From Strongylocentrotus droebachiensis (taxonomy: Eukaryota; Echinodermata; Echinoidea; Camarodonta; Strongylocentrotidae): 64,000 nucleotides of DNA. The DNA lies in NCBI GenBank assembly GCA_035222895.1, contig JAVYIG010002115.1:124001-188000 (forward strand). Direction: 5' to 3'. The first letter of the stretch is position 1. The number at the start of each line of letters is the position of its first letter. A model generated the notes under the pieces. That model ran no database searches. It was not told where the DNA came from and worked only from the letters and a program-made list of their open reading frames with translations. Shown in pieces: positions 1-12,547 of the stretch. Both the position numbers and the translations under genes were made by a program.

Positions 1-2339
1 CGTTCCTTCCCGTCAGCCCGCGCCCGCAGCTCCGAGCTAACTTGGCTGCCACCCTCCCAATGAAATACGGCGGTTTTCTATAACCTATCCTCGCTGAAGC
101 ACGGAGACTTTTGATCGTGTGTTCTCTACGTTCTATCATCTGGGCCGATTCCAAATAGAGCTCATTCTAATCTCTCTTCTCTGGAGTTACATGACAAGTG
201 CTTAAAAAGGTAGGAATTTACCTTTTCAATTGATATTCATTTATCACACAATTCATTTTTACATTTTTAACCCAATTAAAATCATTTTTGTAACTTCATT
301 TTCTTCCCATTTCATCATAATCATAAATGTTAATTAGCTACCCTGGACAATAATGGAAAGTTATTCTCTGAAAGCAAAGGATGGATGGAACAGTTGACAA
401 CAGCCAGAACTTCCGGGGAAGTCTTCCTTCAATTTACTTGGATAGGTTTCAACAATTCCCCTTGTTTCTGGACGCAAAACTGCAAAAGGAAAGGGGACTC
501 AAAGCGACTTTATTACCCGTTTGATGTTTTGCTCATGTTTTGTACAGCGAGAAGAAATAGGAAAGGGCTTAGAAACCTTATCCCAAAGTAATGATGACAA
601 GCGCGGAGACCACAACAACCAAAGTTACTCGAAATATTTTGTTCGTGACTGTCATATAACAGGCGTCTTCTCGGTCCTTCAGCGGCAACTGTTGATAGTA
701 CAAATTTAATTTGGTACAGAATTAGAACCCTTATTGGTCCGACAAGTGCAGGCTAGTATATATGGAGGAAGCTATATGCATCAACCCCGTTTCCACAATA
801 GATGGTACAACAACTATAGATCTATACAGGCATTACGTCTTGTCAAATAATAATAGACAAACATAACTTATGAAAGAGTCTTGATAACAGCGACCATTTT
901 TAATCTTTTCGCTATTTTGAAGATAACTACAGACATGATGGTTTCGTTTTGTTTATAGCTACTTCTTAAAGATAATTAGGGCCTTACATATTAGAACCTG
1001 TTCTAGTTTCTCTTTAAGTATACCTGAATTGTTATTAACTCCCTATTTTTCCGTCTAAATCATGCGATATCAAAATGCGCACCAGTGTATTCTTTATATT
1101 CACAACATTGTTTCAAATAGTACATGTATTACTACTACTTTAAAGTAAGACAACAATTTAGATGTTCACTATTACCGCGAATTGTCATACATGTATAATT
1201 ATCATTCGCGGCTTTAAAAAAAAAAAATGCAAACAGGAATTATTATATAGGGGACGGTTTGTCGTTTAATTCGCTTCGTCAGGCTTACGACAAATGTTAA
1301 CACTTTGAATTGCCTTTGGAATTGAAATTTAAAAAAAATCCCCATAATGTTATTGTCTAATTCATTCTCAAGCTTGGGATGTTTATAAAGTATCTCCTAT
1401 CCGATAGGATGCTTAGACAGCAGACACGATTTCGAAGATTGATGACAACAATAACTGCATTACAGGTTAAGACGGTGGATAAGGAGAATATAATTAAGGA
1501 GATTCCTGGAGTTTAAATCACAGTCTGAAATGTATTCCCCGAGGGTTAGATGGATATCATGATTGCAAGCCGATCTGTTTGTTAAGGAAAGTGCATCGTG
1601 TGGAACATAGCTCGTTACGGGTAATCGCCATTTGACGTGTGCATTCCACAACTATTTTTACGTTTGACTGACATAGCGTGTGGTCTAGTGCATTCATGTT
1701 ATGTGCAACATCGTTTTGTAAGTTATTAATTAATACCTAGCCTTATACAGGAAAATGGAAGGTATTCATTTTTTCCCCGTTACGTTTGATATTTGATTGA
1801 GTTACAAACTTGTTAATTCTTTAAGTAGTCTAAATGCAATTTGACAGTCGTATGTACAATGCAAAACAATAAGAGCACCATTTAGTTAATTGCAAAACAA
1901 ATAGTTACTACGATGTTAAATAGATTCCCAGTTCATAATAGTCAGCGAGGGATTTGGTCTGTTTAAATGGGATTAATTAACAATTCGTCATTTTTTTTCT
2001 TTGCCTTCGTGCACTCTAAAAATAATGTAAAGTTGACATGCCAAATTAGTGAGTTCACTTTTAGCTGTTATATATATTTATTTTATACCAGAGAATAATA
2101 TCACTCTTTAAAAAAAAGGTCCGAAAAGGGGAAGTCCACCAATTACCTAAAATACAAAATCTTTGACCATTCACAAATAACCTCTTCATTTTGATAATTT
2201 CATGATATAACCATGATTTCTATCTAAAAAATAATTCGGCTATGTGCCGGTGAGGAAAGAAGGGTAGAGTAGGGGTGGTAATATTTTAAATACGTATACG
2301 ATGTCATTCTATTTTAAATACAGCTTTAAATAAAACGCT
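1..2339. other. Upstream non-coding DNA, no gene identified
   Basis: The first ~110 bases are markedly more GC-rich than what follows, and an AAG|GTAGGA donor-like string occurs near 210. This could be the edge of an exon or promoter of another transcript, but there is no long open frame or clear partner. The rest is AT-rich with only short chance ORFs. I see nothing else here. Confidence 0.5.
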
Positions 2340-2570
2340 GCTTTAATACTTTTCGGATACAACTATTACATAAAGGACTATTTGGGAACAGTTTAAATCA
2401 CAACATTCTAATTTAGAAATAATTTTCCAAACACAGCTTAAGATCCCGATACAGTCTTAGCTGATGTAATTCAAACTTTTCGGACTTTACTATTATCACA
2501 CTTCTCCGATAAACATCCCTTACAAAAATTATTATTTTGGAGCAGTTTTAAATCACAACACGGCTAAGCT
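2340..2570. repeat. Degenerate two-unit direct repeat
   Basis: Two blocks share the strings CTTTTCGGA and CAGTTT(T)AAATCACAACA, at about 2348-2408 and 2476-2560. They look like two diverged copies of one unit of roughly 130-150 bp with internal indels. The block lies just before a longer degenerate tandem array. Confidence 0.5.
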
Positions 2571-2756
2571 TATACTCATTGCAGACGATATGAACCCTGT
2601 ATATGGCACGTACAAATAGAGATGTAGGAGGTCGGACATATTTCTTCCCTCGTAATGACCTTTCACTCCCGGGTTGACATTTTGACTGGAATTTCTGAAT
2701 GGCCTGCTGCTTTGCCCAGGCCAAGTCCTAGCTTCCACTTCCAGTTGTATCCGATT

Positions 2757-3320
2757 ATACGAGGGCATTGTTTTACCCTCCTTCCTAATTTATTTCCACT
2801 TAAATCTTCATTTGTTTAATATTCATAAAAAGAGATTGAAATGACGAAAAGTATCATATTCTGTTAAATGATGTAGCTATAAGAAGTCATTGTCTAACCC
2901 TTCCTACTTTATAAGAGCCTAATATTCATTTGTTGTTCATCGAGACAGATTTCAGATAAAAACAAAATCACATATTTTCCTATTGTGATAAACGAAATAA
3001 AAAGACATTGTTTAACCCTTCCTACTTTATCTAGACCAAAATATTCATTGAGATAGACTGAAAAAAAAAACTAACATGTTTTCCTGATGTGAATAAATAT
3101 GAGTGGGAATTATTAAACCTTTCCTACTTTATCTCCACTTAAAATGTTCATTTCTTTCAGAGAAGTAGATTGAAATAACAAAGTTCTATACTTGTTTAAT
3201 ATGAGCAATATAAGAGGGTACTAGTTTACCCGCCCTGCTTTATCTGGACTTACAATATTAATTTTCTTTTTCATTGATACAGACAGAAAAAGTAACATAT
3301 TTCATTATATGACACTTAAG
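2757..3320. repeat. Degenerate tandem repeat, about five units of ~110 bp
   Basis: A core close to TAACCCTTCCTACTTTATCT recurs near 2773, 2895, 3015, 3115 and 3222. Each is followed by an AT-rich stretch with ATATTCATT-like and GAGA(C/T)AGA-like strings. Spacing is about 100-120 bp and the units are well diverged, so it is an old local tandem array. No coding potential is visible. Confidence 0.7.
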
Positions 3321-4255
3321 ATGTATGTGACTAATTAATATAAAATCAACTGCTGTCATCAATGGTAACGTTCTGTCCCAAACAATAGTTGAGGATATCG
3401 ATACTTGAATTTAAACAATTTCATATGGAATATGAAATAATAAGCGATTCCGGTAAAACTTTCAAGTAAAACAATGGGGAGAATTAAATATTTATAACAC
3501 CTTTCGTTGTTTTTTTAATGAATAGTTGCAATTTACCATTTAACTATTTTATCTTATATTTTCTCCTGAATATTTTCATCGTTCTCCATTTTTTTAATTT
3601 TTTTTACTCAAATCATAAAATTGTAGTTGTCTTCTATACACCATGTATCATTTAAAAAAAAAAGTAAATACTTCCTCGGACATTAAAGTGATAATTTTGT
3701 CTCCGTAATAAGATAACCCATTTGGTGCTTTTATCACATTCATTTATTTTAACTATTTCGAACCGCAAACTGTTAACTGAGAAAATTAGGATAATATGAA
3801 TTTTAATCATAGTCATAATATAAGTGCCCCTTTTGTTTGCAAATAAATTGTGTTATCTCAAGAACAATATTTCGTATTCCCCCCTCTATCCCATATTCAA
3901 GAAATATTTCCACTTTAATAAACAATGTAGATGCATTTTTATGGAAAAATATCGCCGGTGCTAATATCTCATATTGTTTATAACATTACACTTTCTAAGA
4001 CATAATATTTGATGATGGACTTAATAAAGTAGACATTTTACTGCAAACGTTTAACTTTAAGTTTTATTTTCTGGAATTCATTCCAATTCTCTCTCCCAAC
4101 GTATATTTTTAATCTAAAACAATTGTTATATTCTGGAAATGCCATAATACACTGAACTATGAGATTATACTTTGTTTTAGATGCTAATTTACTGTACAAT
4201 CATACATTGTTATCATAAGTGTTTTGACGAACATTTACCATTTGATTGGTTTTAT
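3321..4255. other. AT-rich intergenic stretch, nothing identified
   Basis: AT-rich DNA with homopolymer A/T runs and no open frame, RNA gene or repeat I can support. Confidence 0.5.
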
Positions 4256-4530
4256 ATGAAAATTGCACGTATATAAAGCAGTATTGTTTTTCCGGAATAC
4301 ATCTTTTATGCCCAACGGACAAAAGATATTGAACGCATATTTCCGTCCGCCAGGCCACCTTGTACATACCTACATGTATTATGCTCCGGCCGAACATGGG
4401 ACACTCCCCGCTGATATATGTTTCACATTTCAAGAGCGAAAAAGCGTTCTCAACTCATATCATATCATTGCCGCCATGGCCGTGTATGTATCGCATATCC
4501 CGTGGTTCATTGCGGGCCAACTCGCAGTCT

Positions 4531-4547
4531 GATTGGCTGATGCAAAT
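4531..4547 (+). promoter_or_regulatory. Inverted CCAAT box next to a POU octamer-like motif
   Basis: GATTGGCT (reverse CCAAT) is followed after one base by ATGCAAAT, the perfect octamer motif. Both lie in a locally less AT-rich block (about 4260-4760). Such pairs occur in enhancers and some promoters, but nothing downstream identifies a target gene. Chance occurrence is possible. Confidence 0.25.
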
Positions 4548-4760
4548 ACCAGGCATACCACTGTATCATAACGAGGATGATAATGGTCTTACGTAAAGCG
4601 AGGTGATGAATGATGATACCGCCTTGACAGAATATACATTGTATATTCCTATAGCTGATAAGAATGGTGGAGCGATATATCCGGTCAGGCGATACTACTT
4701 CGCAAGTATATGTATACTATCACACACGATGCGAATCCTCCCCGCGAAGGCCTTTAGCTA

Positions 4761-7700
4761 ATAGATAACTTATCAAGCATTTATTATTTGAAATAATAAC
4801 CCGCGCTACGGATGAACTTAGACCTTGAATTTATGTAACCCTTTCTACAATTAACGCCGAGCGATTTTCTTAACTTTCTTTTTTATTAACATGAGTATGG
4901 TTCAGTTCCCCTGTGAAAAGCACAGTTTAAGTTATGTTTCACTTTCAAAATGCTTAATCATGATCAGTGTCTTAATGATTGGAAGGAATGTTACCATTGT
5001 TCATGAACTTCGACTACGTACACACCATTACTTATCTGCAAAATGCAATTATCGCGTGTTAGTACAATTGAAAACTCTAAAAAGCAGTATTGAACATGGC
5101 ACCCCCATGGCACCTTCGCATATAATTATGTAAAGGCCTTCATGGAGTATATGTGCAAAGTCAGTAAAGTCCCCACAGTCACGTTAAACATATATGGAAC
5201 AAACGCAACAAACATACAAAGAACAAATAAATGAACAAGCTAAGAACACAAAGTTCCCTATATTTGTTTCGGGAATATTCTTTAATGTAATATATGTAAT
5301 CGTATGGCATGTAGGCTTAAATTGTGTTGAAAGCTGATGCATTTTTTAATGCAGTAGACTACTATAATATATCTTCAAAATATTACAGAATGGCAAAGGG
5401 TATTTTTTTGCCTATAAAATCTTGTACCCTAAAATTTCGTCAAGCCGCCAATAGTTACGCCCATTTTGCTTCATGAAAACATTTAAGGCAAAAATGCAAT
5501 ATGCAAATTTCATAGTTGTATAGGAAAGCATAGATGTAGGGTTCTGTGAACATCTGATGAACTTGTTTAGCTTACTAATGCAATTTGAGCCCAATAAACC
5601 CCCTAGTTTGTTTGTCTTGCTGATATCACGAAGTCTCGCTCGTATTGGGCTGACCGCTTTGGTATGCCACAGCCGTCTAACACGGTTTGGGTTATGCGAT
5701 CAGAGAGTCTTGCCTGACGCAAAATCATCCTATGACTATATTGAATTTTCAAAATGACAGACTAGATCCCCCAGGCGTCGAATCTCAGATCTTTATGAGA
5801 TCTCTTTGCTCCTCATGTTACCACAGTACCTTGATGCAGTATTCGGTGTACCCACTAACGTAAGCAACGCGGTACATTTTTGCCAGGGACGGGCGTCTCC
5901 TGCCCGAAGAGTATATTAAGTCTCAACATTCTTCCTTTTGCGAGCGAGCAAAGTGAGTGACAGCGTTGGTGCTTGGATAGCGAATATGAGAGTTAATCCA
6001 CTTTCGACTAGTTTGAATTATATATAAATGCATTGCTGCATTTATTTATTTCAGAGTGGTTATTATTGATTAAAGTATTCCTAGAATCATAATCCTTGTT
6101 ATGGGTTTGATGAATGGAAACAAAGTAGATGCCCGATAATAAAAACAAAAAGAATATGAATACTTGAAGTCTTAAAAATATCAATGACAATGATCAACCC
6201 TCATTGCGTTTCCCGTCGACTTCATAAACATTGATTTTTTTTTAAATTCCTTTTAATTGACGAGCAATGTGCACTGTTAAATTGATTAAATCACCAACTT
6301 GAATTTGGAATTGTAATAGATGAGAACATGTTCATATTCTTAGAATTTTTATTTTAAGGATTTCATAACATTATAATAAAGTGGAAAGTTATTTTATAAC
6401 GGCGCATGGAAATATTCATTTAGTTTCCATGGGGGTAGGCATCATGCAGGATGTGTATACTCGTCCTTTCTTCATCTTTCGATCAACTTTGTCGAATGAT
6501 ATTCAAACAAATTCCTTCAATCATCTGTTTTTACTCATGAATCTTCCTACGCTTTCCACAGATAATTATCTAAAGTGTAATAACTTGAATATGTTTATTT
6601 TATTTAACCATATGGTTCATGCGCGAGTCACCCGTTATCTCTTCCCTCGCTCCGATCCGTCCATGTACACTCTCCCTATATCTTGCCAATGTATGGCTCG
6701 TGGAATTCCAATTGACCAATATGGTATTGAGCGCGCGTACGAGTCGAGATACATAACTCATCTCATATCGCATCACTCTCTAATCACAATTGAGTGTCAT
6801 ATTTAAAGGCAATGACAACTGTCTTGATACGTTTATGTACTAACGTATATTACGAAATGCTTCTGATTGTTAAATAAAAAGTCGTAAACATCCTTTCTTT
6901 GAAATTTAGAAGACTGATAGGAGATGCAAAGTCAAAGGAAACCAAAGCTCATTTCATGTGCAGACAAGACAAGAAAATAGGTGTTAAATCATTAACATAT
7001 TTGTATTTGCTTACTTAAAAAGAAGAAATGATTTAGTTCTTTATATCATGGTTTTTAATTTACCAACTGAGATCAATTTTTTCTTCTTCAAATCTATTTT
7101 TGTGATATGTAGGCCTTAAGTATTTACCCTTAAAGTACATATAATAAAACATAAGTCAAAAAGTGCATTCTGCAATATTTCTGGCGAAAAGTTATTGTCT
7201 TTTAAAAGAATGATCATCATGCAAATATATACATTGTAATTAAAAAAACATTTTGAATAAAACAAAATGTAAATGCTGGTGCTAAGTGAAGCACACCTTA
7301 AAAAGGCTTGTTATAAATGTACAACATGTAGTAGCAGATATGTTTTTACGATATGTCAGCCCCGAATCTATTGATAGAGTACAGAATTCCCTTTTGACCG
7401 TTTGGACATACCTCAGTTTAGCTTGTCCATTGTGTGTATTTGTAATGTTAAAGTCGGAGACGCTTCTACTTTAAAACTGATTACAAATGTCATACGTAAG
7501 CATACGTAATGACCTTTACATCTATAAAGAGAACAGTGGGTCGTCTTTATCATACAATTATTTTCCAGCAGAGTGACAAATGCTAACGCCACTATCAAAC
7601 ATGCTTTCAAATGGCAAACATTATCATCACCATCATCATCACCATCCTTAGTTTGTTTACATATGCTTTCAATCGTCCATTCTTCTTTATAAATTTGTTT

Positions 7701-8490
7701 ATCTATTCTATTTCATCAGATTCGTTTTGGGCTATCATATTTCAAGCGTTTTGCCTACAATGGTAGCCCTTCTTCCGCAAATAATTGTATAGAGCTTGAT
7801 GAAGTATAATACTTTGACAATTTATATATTTTTTTCTTTCTGTAATTCAAGATTCAAGATTCAAATGAGGTTTAATTCACGACTTGTCAAAAAGTCCAAA
7901 ACTTAAAATGCAAGTTAACATCAAACATACAATCATATAAAAAAAGCATTCAAAAACATATATTTATATAAGAAAACATAGCAAATGGGAAAGAAAAAAA
8001 TAAATATATAAAAATGAATAAATGTTTACATTAAAACATCAAAGCGGTATCAAAAAATATTTTGTATGTATATTTGCTTGATCATGATACATTGTCAGTA
8101 GTAACTTTTAGTATTCTATGTTTGTAATGTTACCAACAATTGTTTATATTTATATGGAATGCAGAAGGAAATCAATCAAATCAAACTAGTAGAGTCATTC
8201 ATACTATTTTATCAATATCTTAATTCTGACACTTCTTCACATTCACCCCATTACAAGGGCGAAACCGACATAATGGGCCTGACCTTTCATCGCCAATAGT
8301 GATAACTGTAACTAAAAAATCAGTCGTCTAAAGTATAGTGAAAACTTATTGGTTCAAACGAAATTACTTCTGGAGACTTATTAGTATGAATTGATGGGCA
8401 TCACCGATATTTATCGCTTGTTCCACATACTCTTCAGAAGACTAATTTTCTAGCGTAGTTCTTGTTAACCTTGTCTGTAATATTGAACGG
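4761..8490. other. Upstream non-coding DNA with simple repeats
   Basis: Only short, non-homologous open frames. A 141-codon frame at 6381-6806 has no recognisable domain and is probably chance. A short CAT/CAC repeat lies at 7621-7650. A stretch from 7848 (TTCAAGATTCAAGATTCAAA...) resembles the TTCAAG-rich starts of the interspersed repeats at 18208 and 22631 and may be a related fragment. Confidence 0.5.
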
Positions 8491-8688
8491 TTTAAGCCCT
8501 ACTGTACTACTTGTAGCTACTTGCTCCCTCTATATAGCAAACAATGCCTAATCGGTGACCATTGGTCCCCCATTATCCCCTTTTTCATGTTAATTGAGAG
8601 CTGATTTGATGAGATAACCACCTCTCAGTGAACTTGCAGGGAGGACTACTCCCCCTGGCCAATCTAGCACAGACGTGGTTTAAAGGCC
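8491..8688 (+). mobile_element. TTAA-bounded ~195-bp MITE, copy A
   Basis: Begins TTTAAGCCCTACTGTACTAC and ends GACGTGGTTTAAAGG. The interior shares the TATATAGCAAACAATGCCTAA and GATGAGATAACCACCT strings with five other copies. The ends are imperfect inverted repeats of type TTAAAGCC...GGCTTTAA. No coding capacity. This is the most diverged copy. Confidence 0.8.
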
Positions 8689-9950
8689 CATAAGCATGAG
8701 TGGAAAAGGTAATGTTAATCATGCAATGGATCGACAACACATGAGATGCCCAGATAAATAACAACTCCAACGGGGAGGATTCGCCATACCCCCTTCTATT
8801 ATAATTTATGGATACGCCACTACTTCATTCGATTTCGAATTTCACGCCCCCATCCCGCCCCTTACCGCAAAAGGATGATACTCGTCGCCTATGAACGTCA
8901 TTTAAAGCAAGTATAGATCATCAGCGATACTCCTAATGGATCGCCAAAGCTTACTTCACTTGAAGTATATAAAAACAGTAGCTTCTACTCTGAAATCTCT
9001 AAGATTTTAATTTGTATAACGTACGTTTCCTACAGTGTGGTACTCTTGAAGGCAACCATATAATTTCGTAAACAGTTATATTATTTAAACCCTGATAAGA
9101 AAAAAGATTAATAAAATAAATACAGAATATCATTAACCCCAGATAAAAGTTAAAGAAAATAAAAATTATTTACATGAGGAAATAATAATGATTTGTGAAA
9201 TTCAACTGCCATTTCTTAGTTGTGTGACCTCATTATTCAATCAGTTCATAGCCTAACATATTTATTGGAACAAACAACTAGCTCATATTTACCAGATTAC
9301 AGTCTGTACAATTGTCAGATGATCAGCACACAATAACTGACATGACACGTACATACTATAGACTATTACCCCTTGACTGTAAGAGGTTCACAGGGAAAAC
9401 GTTATTATGACTAATCCTCCAGCACTCTGTGGGGGAAAGTCCCGATTACCGAATACTCTGTCAATATCAAGACATGTATCCCTCGAGTCTGCAATGAAAT
9501 ATGCAAGTGGAATAGCTGAAATATCTGATACATGAGTCTTCATACCAATTTGTGTATCATTCAACGGTTACAGCCGGGCACTGAGCAAGATATATATCGC
9601 GTTGCAGCATATTACGTACCCATTTATACCAGGGGGTATGAGAAATAAGCATAATTTCACATAAAACGTGATAATATTTGTCTTCTTCTGATGTTGTTGT
9701 TTGTTTGTTCGGTCGTTTTTAATGGTTGTTAGAGTTATGTTTGTCTTCAGGAATGCACGCTCCCTTAAAAAAATAAGACTAGTGGATCCACCAGACGTGT
9801 GTTCTACGATGTAGCATTGTATATTACTGACCGGTTGACAACTTAATATTGGGAAAGACCTGGGTGAAACAATCGCCAGATGTCTCACAGATGACTGGAA
9901 ATATCTTGAATTATTCGTTGATGAAGTCAGAGCAGAGATATTATAGACAT
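8689..9950. other. Upstream non-coding DNA, nothing identified
   Basis: AT-rich sequence with no supported gene. A 106-codon reverse-strand frame near 9568-9888 shows no domain and is probably chance. Confidence 0.5.
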
Positions 9951-9960
9951 CCTTTTATGG
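9951..9960. promoter_or_regulatory. CArG-box match (SRF-type site)
   Basis: CCTTTTATGG fits CC(A/T)6GG exactly. SRF sites are common in muscle-gene control regions. It lies about 1.6 kb upstream of the putative TATA box. A single 10-base match can be chance. Confidence 0.3.
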
Positions 9961-10175
9961 TTGAGCGTCAGAGATATTATCAATTGTAATAATTGAATAG
10001 TAAGTCATTCGTATCCTGAAAACAGGAATGACATGGTTAAAAGCCCAAACCCGGCCACCTCATAATTATTATAATAAGATAAACAACAGCAACAACAACA
10101 AAAACAAACAAATAAACCCGAACCCCAGGTCTACTTTCCACTGAGAATATTTTGACATAACTTTGCAGCTTTGAT

Positions 10176-10242
10176 TCATTGAAAGCTATGTCCATCTTGC
10201 CATCAGTACTTTTGATGGCAAGGTGGACATAGCTTTCAATGA
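10176..10242. repeat. Near-perfect inverted repeat (30-bp arms, ~7-nt loop)
   Basis: The left arm 10176-10205 and right arm 10213-10242 pair with one non-canonical position out of 30. They start TCATTGAAAGCTATGTCCA and end with its complement. Weaker complementarity continues outward (CTGAGA near 10141, TCTCAG near 10249). It could be a fold-back element, a hairpin-RNA source or a MITE relic. Confidence 0.85.
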
Positions 10243-10411
10243 TTCCAATCTCAGTTTGCAAAACAGTATGTTGTACAATATACAGCCCAAGAGGCCATCA
10301 GACAGCGGTCTCGCGGACCTTTTGAAAAGTTTTTCTCAGGATTATTGAGACTGACTGCCTATATACATACGATATCCGTCATGTTGGTCTTCCGGGCCTT
10401 CGGACAACCTT

Positions 10412-10478
10412 CCGACAGTTCACGGGACCGATAGTGTCGCTCTCATGGGCTGCCGTCGTCGTTCTTGTGAACTGTCGG
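10412..10478. repeat. Inverted repeat, 12-bp arms
   Basis: CCGACAGTTCAC at 10412-10423 pairs perfectly with GTGAACTGTCGG at 10467-10478 across a 43-nt spacer. It lies in the same 500-bp cluster of inverted repeats as 10176-10242. Confidence 0.7.
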
Positions 10479-10589
10479 TGGTCTACTGGCAGTTAACTGG
10501 CACATTCAATACCGTTATCCATCTCAGGGCAGACATCCTGCATGTAAAATGACGTAAGGGTGAAATGAAGTGCACTAATGGAGAAACCT

Positions 10590-10680
10590 ATCATGTTTCA
10601 GGACTTCTTCATGTATGTCTGTCCTATTTTGACAATACAAACATCATACCTAGGAGACGTGATACACCATGAAACATGAT
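10590..10680. repeat. Inverted repeat, 11-bp arms
   Basis: ATCATGTTTCA at 10590-10600 is the exact complement of TGAAACATGAT at 10670-10680, spacer 69 nt. It is the third inverted repeat in this upstream block. Confidence 0.65.
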
Positions 10681-11191
10681 CTATGTCTGCGGGATGCTGT
10701 TTTACCAGGGTACAAAAATGTGCGACATGGATGTGTGATTATTCTTTCCGCTACATCTGAGTCCCTGATAAACATACCACGACTGATTGGAATTTAGTGT
10801 TAGCATTTCAGTGAAATACAATCAGTTGTATGCTTCAAGATCATAAACACAAATCATAAATCTTTTAAAGGGGAAATACTTTGGAATACTAGGTGTCAAA
10901 ACAATTTTTAAAAAGAAATCTTTGATGTTCTTGAATAACTCCAAAGTATCTTGCTCAAGATCTACGATGAGTATAACTGAATGCTAAAGGCTATATGGCG
11001 TCAAATTATTTCACCACATCAACAATAACCATGGGTTGAAGTTCAGGTCAACTAAATTAATTTGTGAAAAGCCTGCAAGTTCAAGGCTTAAAGAACATCA
11101 GCGGGCATTAAGCCCTCAGTTGTCGTTTTTCTTAACTGGTGGTAATACTGTGCATGAATCCATTGCACGCCAGAAACAAATCTGTACGCAA

Positions 11192-11197
11192 CACCTG
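11192..11197. promoter_or_regulatory. E-box CACCTG
   Basis: CACCTG is a canonical bHLH (MyoD-class) E-box core about 400 bp upstream of the TATA box. Short motif, so only weak support. Confidence 0.3.
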
Positions 11198-11223
11198 GGA
11201 AAGATGTGACCATTCATAATGGT

Positions 11224-11269
11224 CGAGTGACTTAAATTTAGTGACGAAAAACGAGTGACTTAAATTTAT
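11224..11269 (+). promoter_or_regulatory. Direct repeat with MEF2-like sites
   Basis: The 17-mer CGAGTGACTTAAATTTA occurs at 11224-11240 and again at 11252-11268, 28 bp apart. The first copy yields TTAAATTTAG (11232-11241), an exact match to the MEF2 consensus YTA(A/T)4TAR. The second ends in T and misses by one position. Each copy also holds a TGACTTA AP-1-like string. MEF2 sites are typical of muscle promoters. Confidence 0.4.
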
Positions 11270-11497
11270 GTTGAAGAAAACCGCCTCCGTCTGAGGTGTT
11301 AAGGGGGATGAGCAGCGGTGGGATTGGAAGTGGGAGGGGTGCGAGATTCCCCCTTGTCATCCCCCTCTGTGCTTCTCTGACACCGCATACCAGCATCATC
11401 ATCCCATGAAGTATGCCGAGGACCTCACGTCTCGTCACTGAGCGGTGAATTTGTCAAAATGAATCCAGGCCTCCGTGGCCAGCTAGCTGGGAGTCAT

Positions 11498-11503
11498 CAC
11501 GTG
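11498..11503. promoter_or_regulatory. CACGTG E-box
   Basis: TCACGTGA is palindromic and fits USF/MITF-type bHLH-zip sites. It lies about 90 bp upstream of the TATA box. Confidence 0.35.
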
Positions 11504-11591
11504 ACATCACTAGTGTAATGGGATGACAATGCGGTGTCGTTTCTTTTCCCGCGCTTACTAATGTGCGATGAGATACCGCGTTGAAAGAGGG

Positions 11592-11600
11592 TATATAAAA
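11592..11600 (+). promoter_or_regulatory. TATA box of the twitchin-like gene
   Basis: TATATAAAA is a strong TATA match. Transcription would start about 25-35 bases downstream, near 11622-11630, where TTTCACATCATC offers an initiator-like context. It is the best promoter candidate upstream of the first coding exon at 12562. Confidence 0.6.
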
Positions 11601-11621
11601 GAAGGTCTGGTAAAGCCGGTT

Positions 11622-11801
11622 GTTTCACATCATCACCAGATAGCCACGCCTACGGTTCTCTCTTGCCTCTTCTTCGCTTATTGTTCTACTGTTGCCTTCT
11701 CTGTTGGCCTATGACATTCCGCTCAGCAGAACTGACATCTTGTTGATTATATTTTGTTCACTTTTGTTCACTTTTGGATTTCGTTTGAATACCTAAAGCA
11801 G
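11622..11801 (+). other. Putative 5' untranslated exon 1
   Basis: Region from the inferred start site to an AAAGCAG|GTGATT donor, with no in-frame ATG needed. It would splice across a ~750-nt intron to the acceptor CTTTGCAG at 12547. The start and donor are inferred from consensus only. Confidence 0.45.
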
Positions 11802-12547
11802 GTGATTAAATATATTTCTAAATTGACACGCCCCTCTATTTACGCATTGATCGCTCTGTGTCTTTTCAATCCGTTTTGATGTATTTGTTACTCTCTACTT
11901 GTAATTTACACTCTCTTGTAATTCAAAATGATATACTTTATATCTTCTTAGCTCAAAACATCCAGCAACTTGAAGTATGATATTGCTTTAACGTTATTTG
12001 AAAAGTAATAAATCTTATGTTAATAATCTTATATGCGAAACCTTATACGGTCATCAAATGTCGTGTTTTCCATTACACATAGGAAACGTCAAAGATTTAA
12101 AGTAAAATCCAGTCGAAACTGACTGCTCTACTTAGATAAGATGACGGCATTTGTTGAGATCATGAAAAATCTGCAACATTTTATATAGGCTTCATAAACA
12201 TTTGTTCAAAGGCCTACTTCAATCATGGTACCAAATGTTCAACTTAGCCACCAGAGGAAACTTCCCTCTCTTTGCAGTTTACAGGACTTCACATGCAACA
12301 ATGCTATACCTACATTGTCCTTTTAAAGAGTTATGATGGATCCGAATCGAACTTATATCAAGTCAAAAGCCAATGCGGGTCATATATGCAATCCAAACTT
12401 TTGGAGGACTTGCATTCGATTCTGGCCACACACGAAGTGAATTCTCTCATTACTATATGGACCCCGTGGTTTTCCTTAGTCAATTGAGTACTATTCCTTT
12501 AAAGATAACCAAGACATTTTTCTTTCCTCTATATTCTAACTTTGCAG

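Noticed and set aside
6381-6806. 141-codon open frame upstream of the gene
   Set aside because: No domain, no conserved-looking composition and no splice or promoter context; it sits in AT-rich DNA and is likely chance.
9779-9790. ACTAGTGGATCC, identical to part of a common cloning-vector polylinker
   Set aside because: Only 12 bases match and both flanks differ from vector sequence, so contamination is not supported.
12042-12051. CArG-like CCTTATACGG near the gene start
   Set aside because: A C inside the A/T core breaks the SRF consensus.
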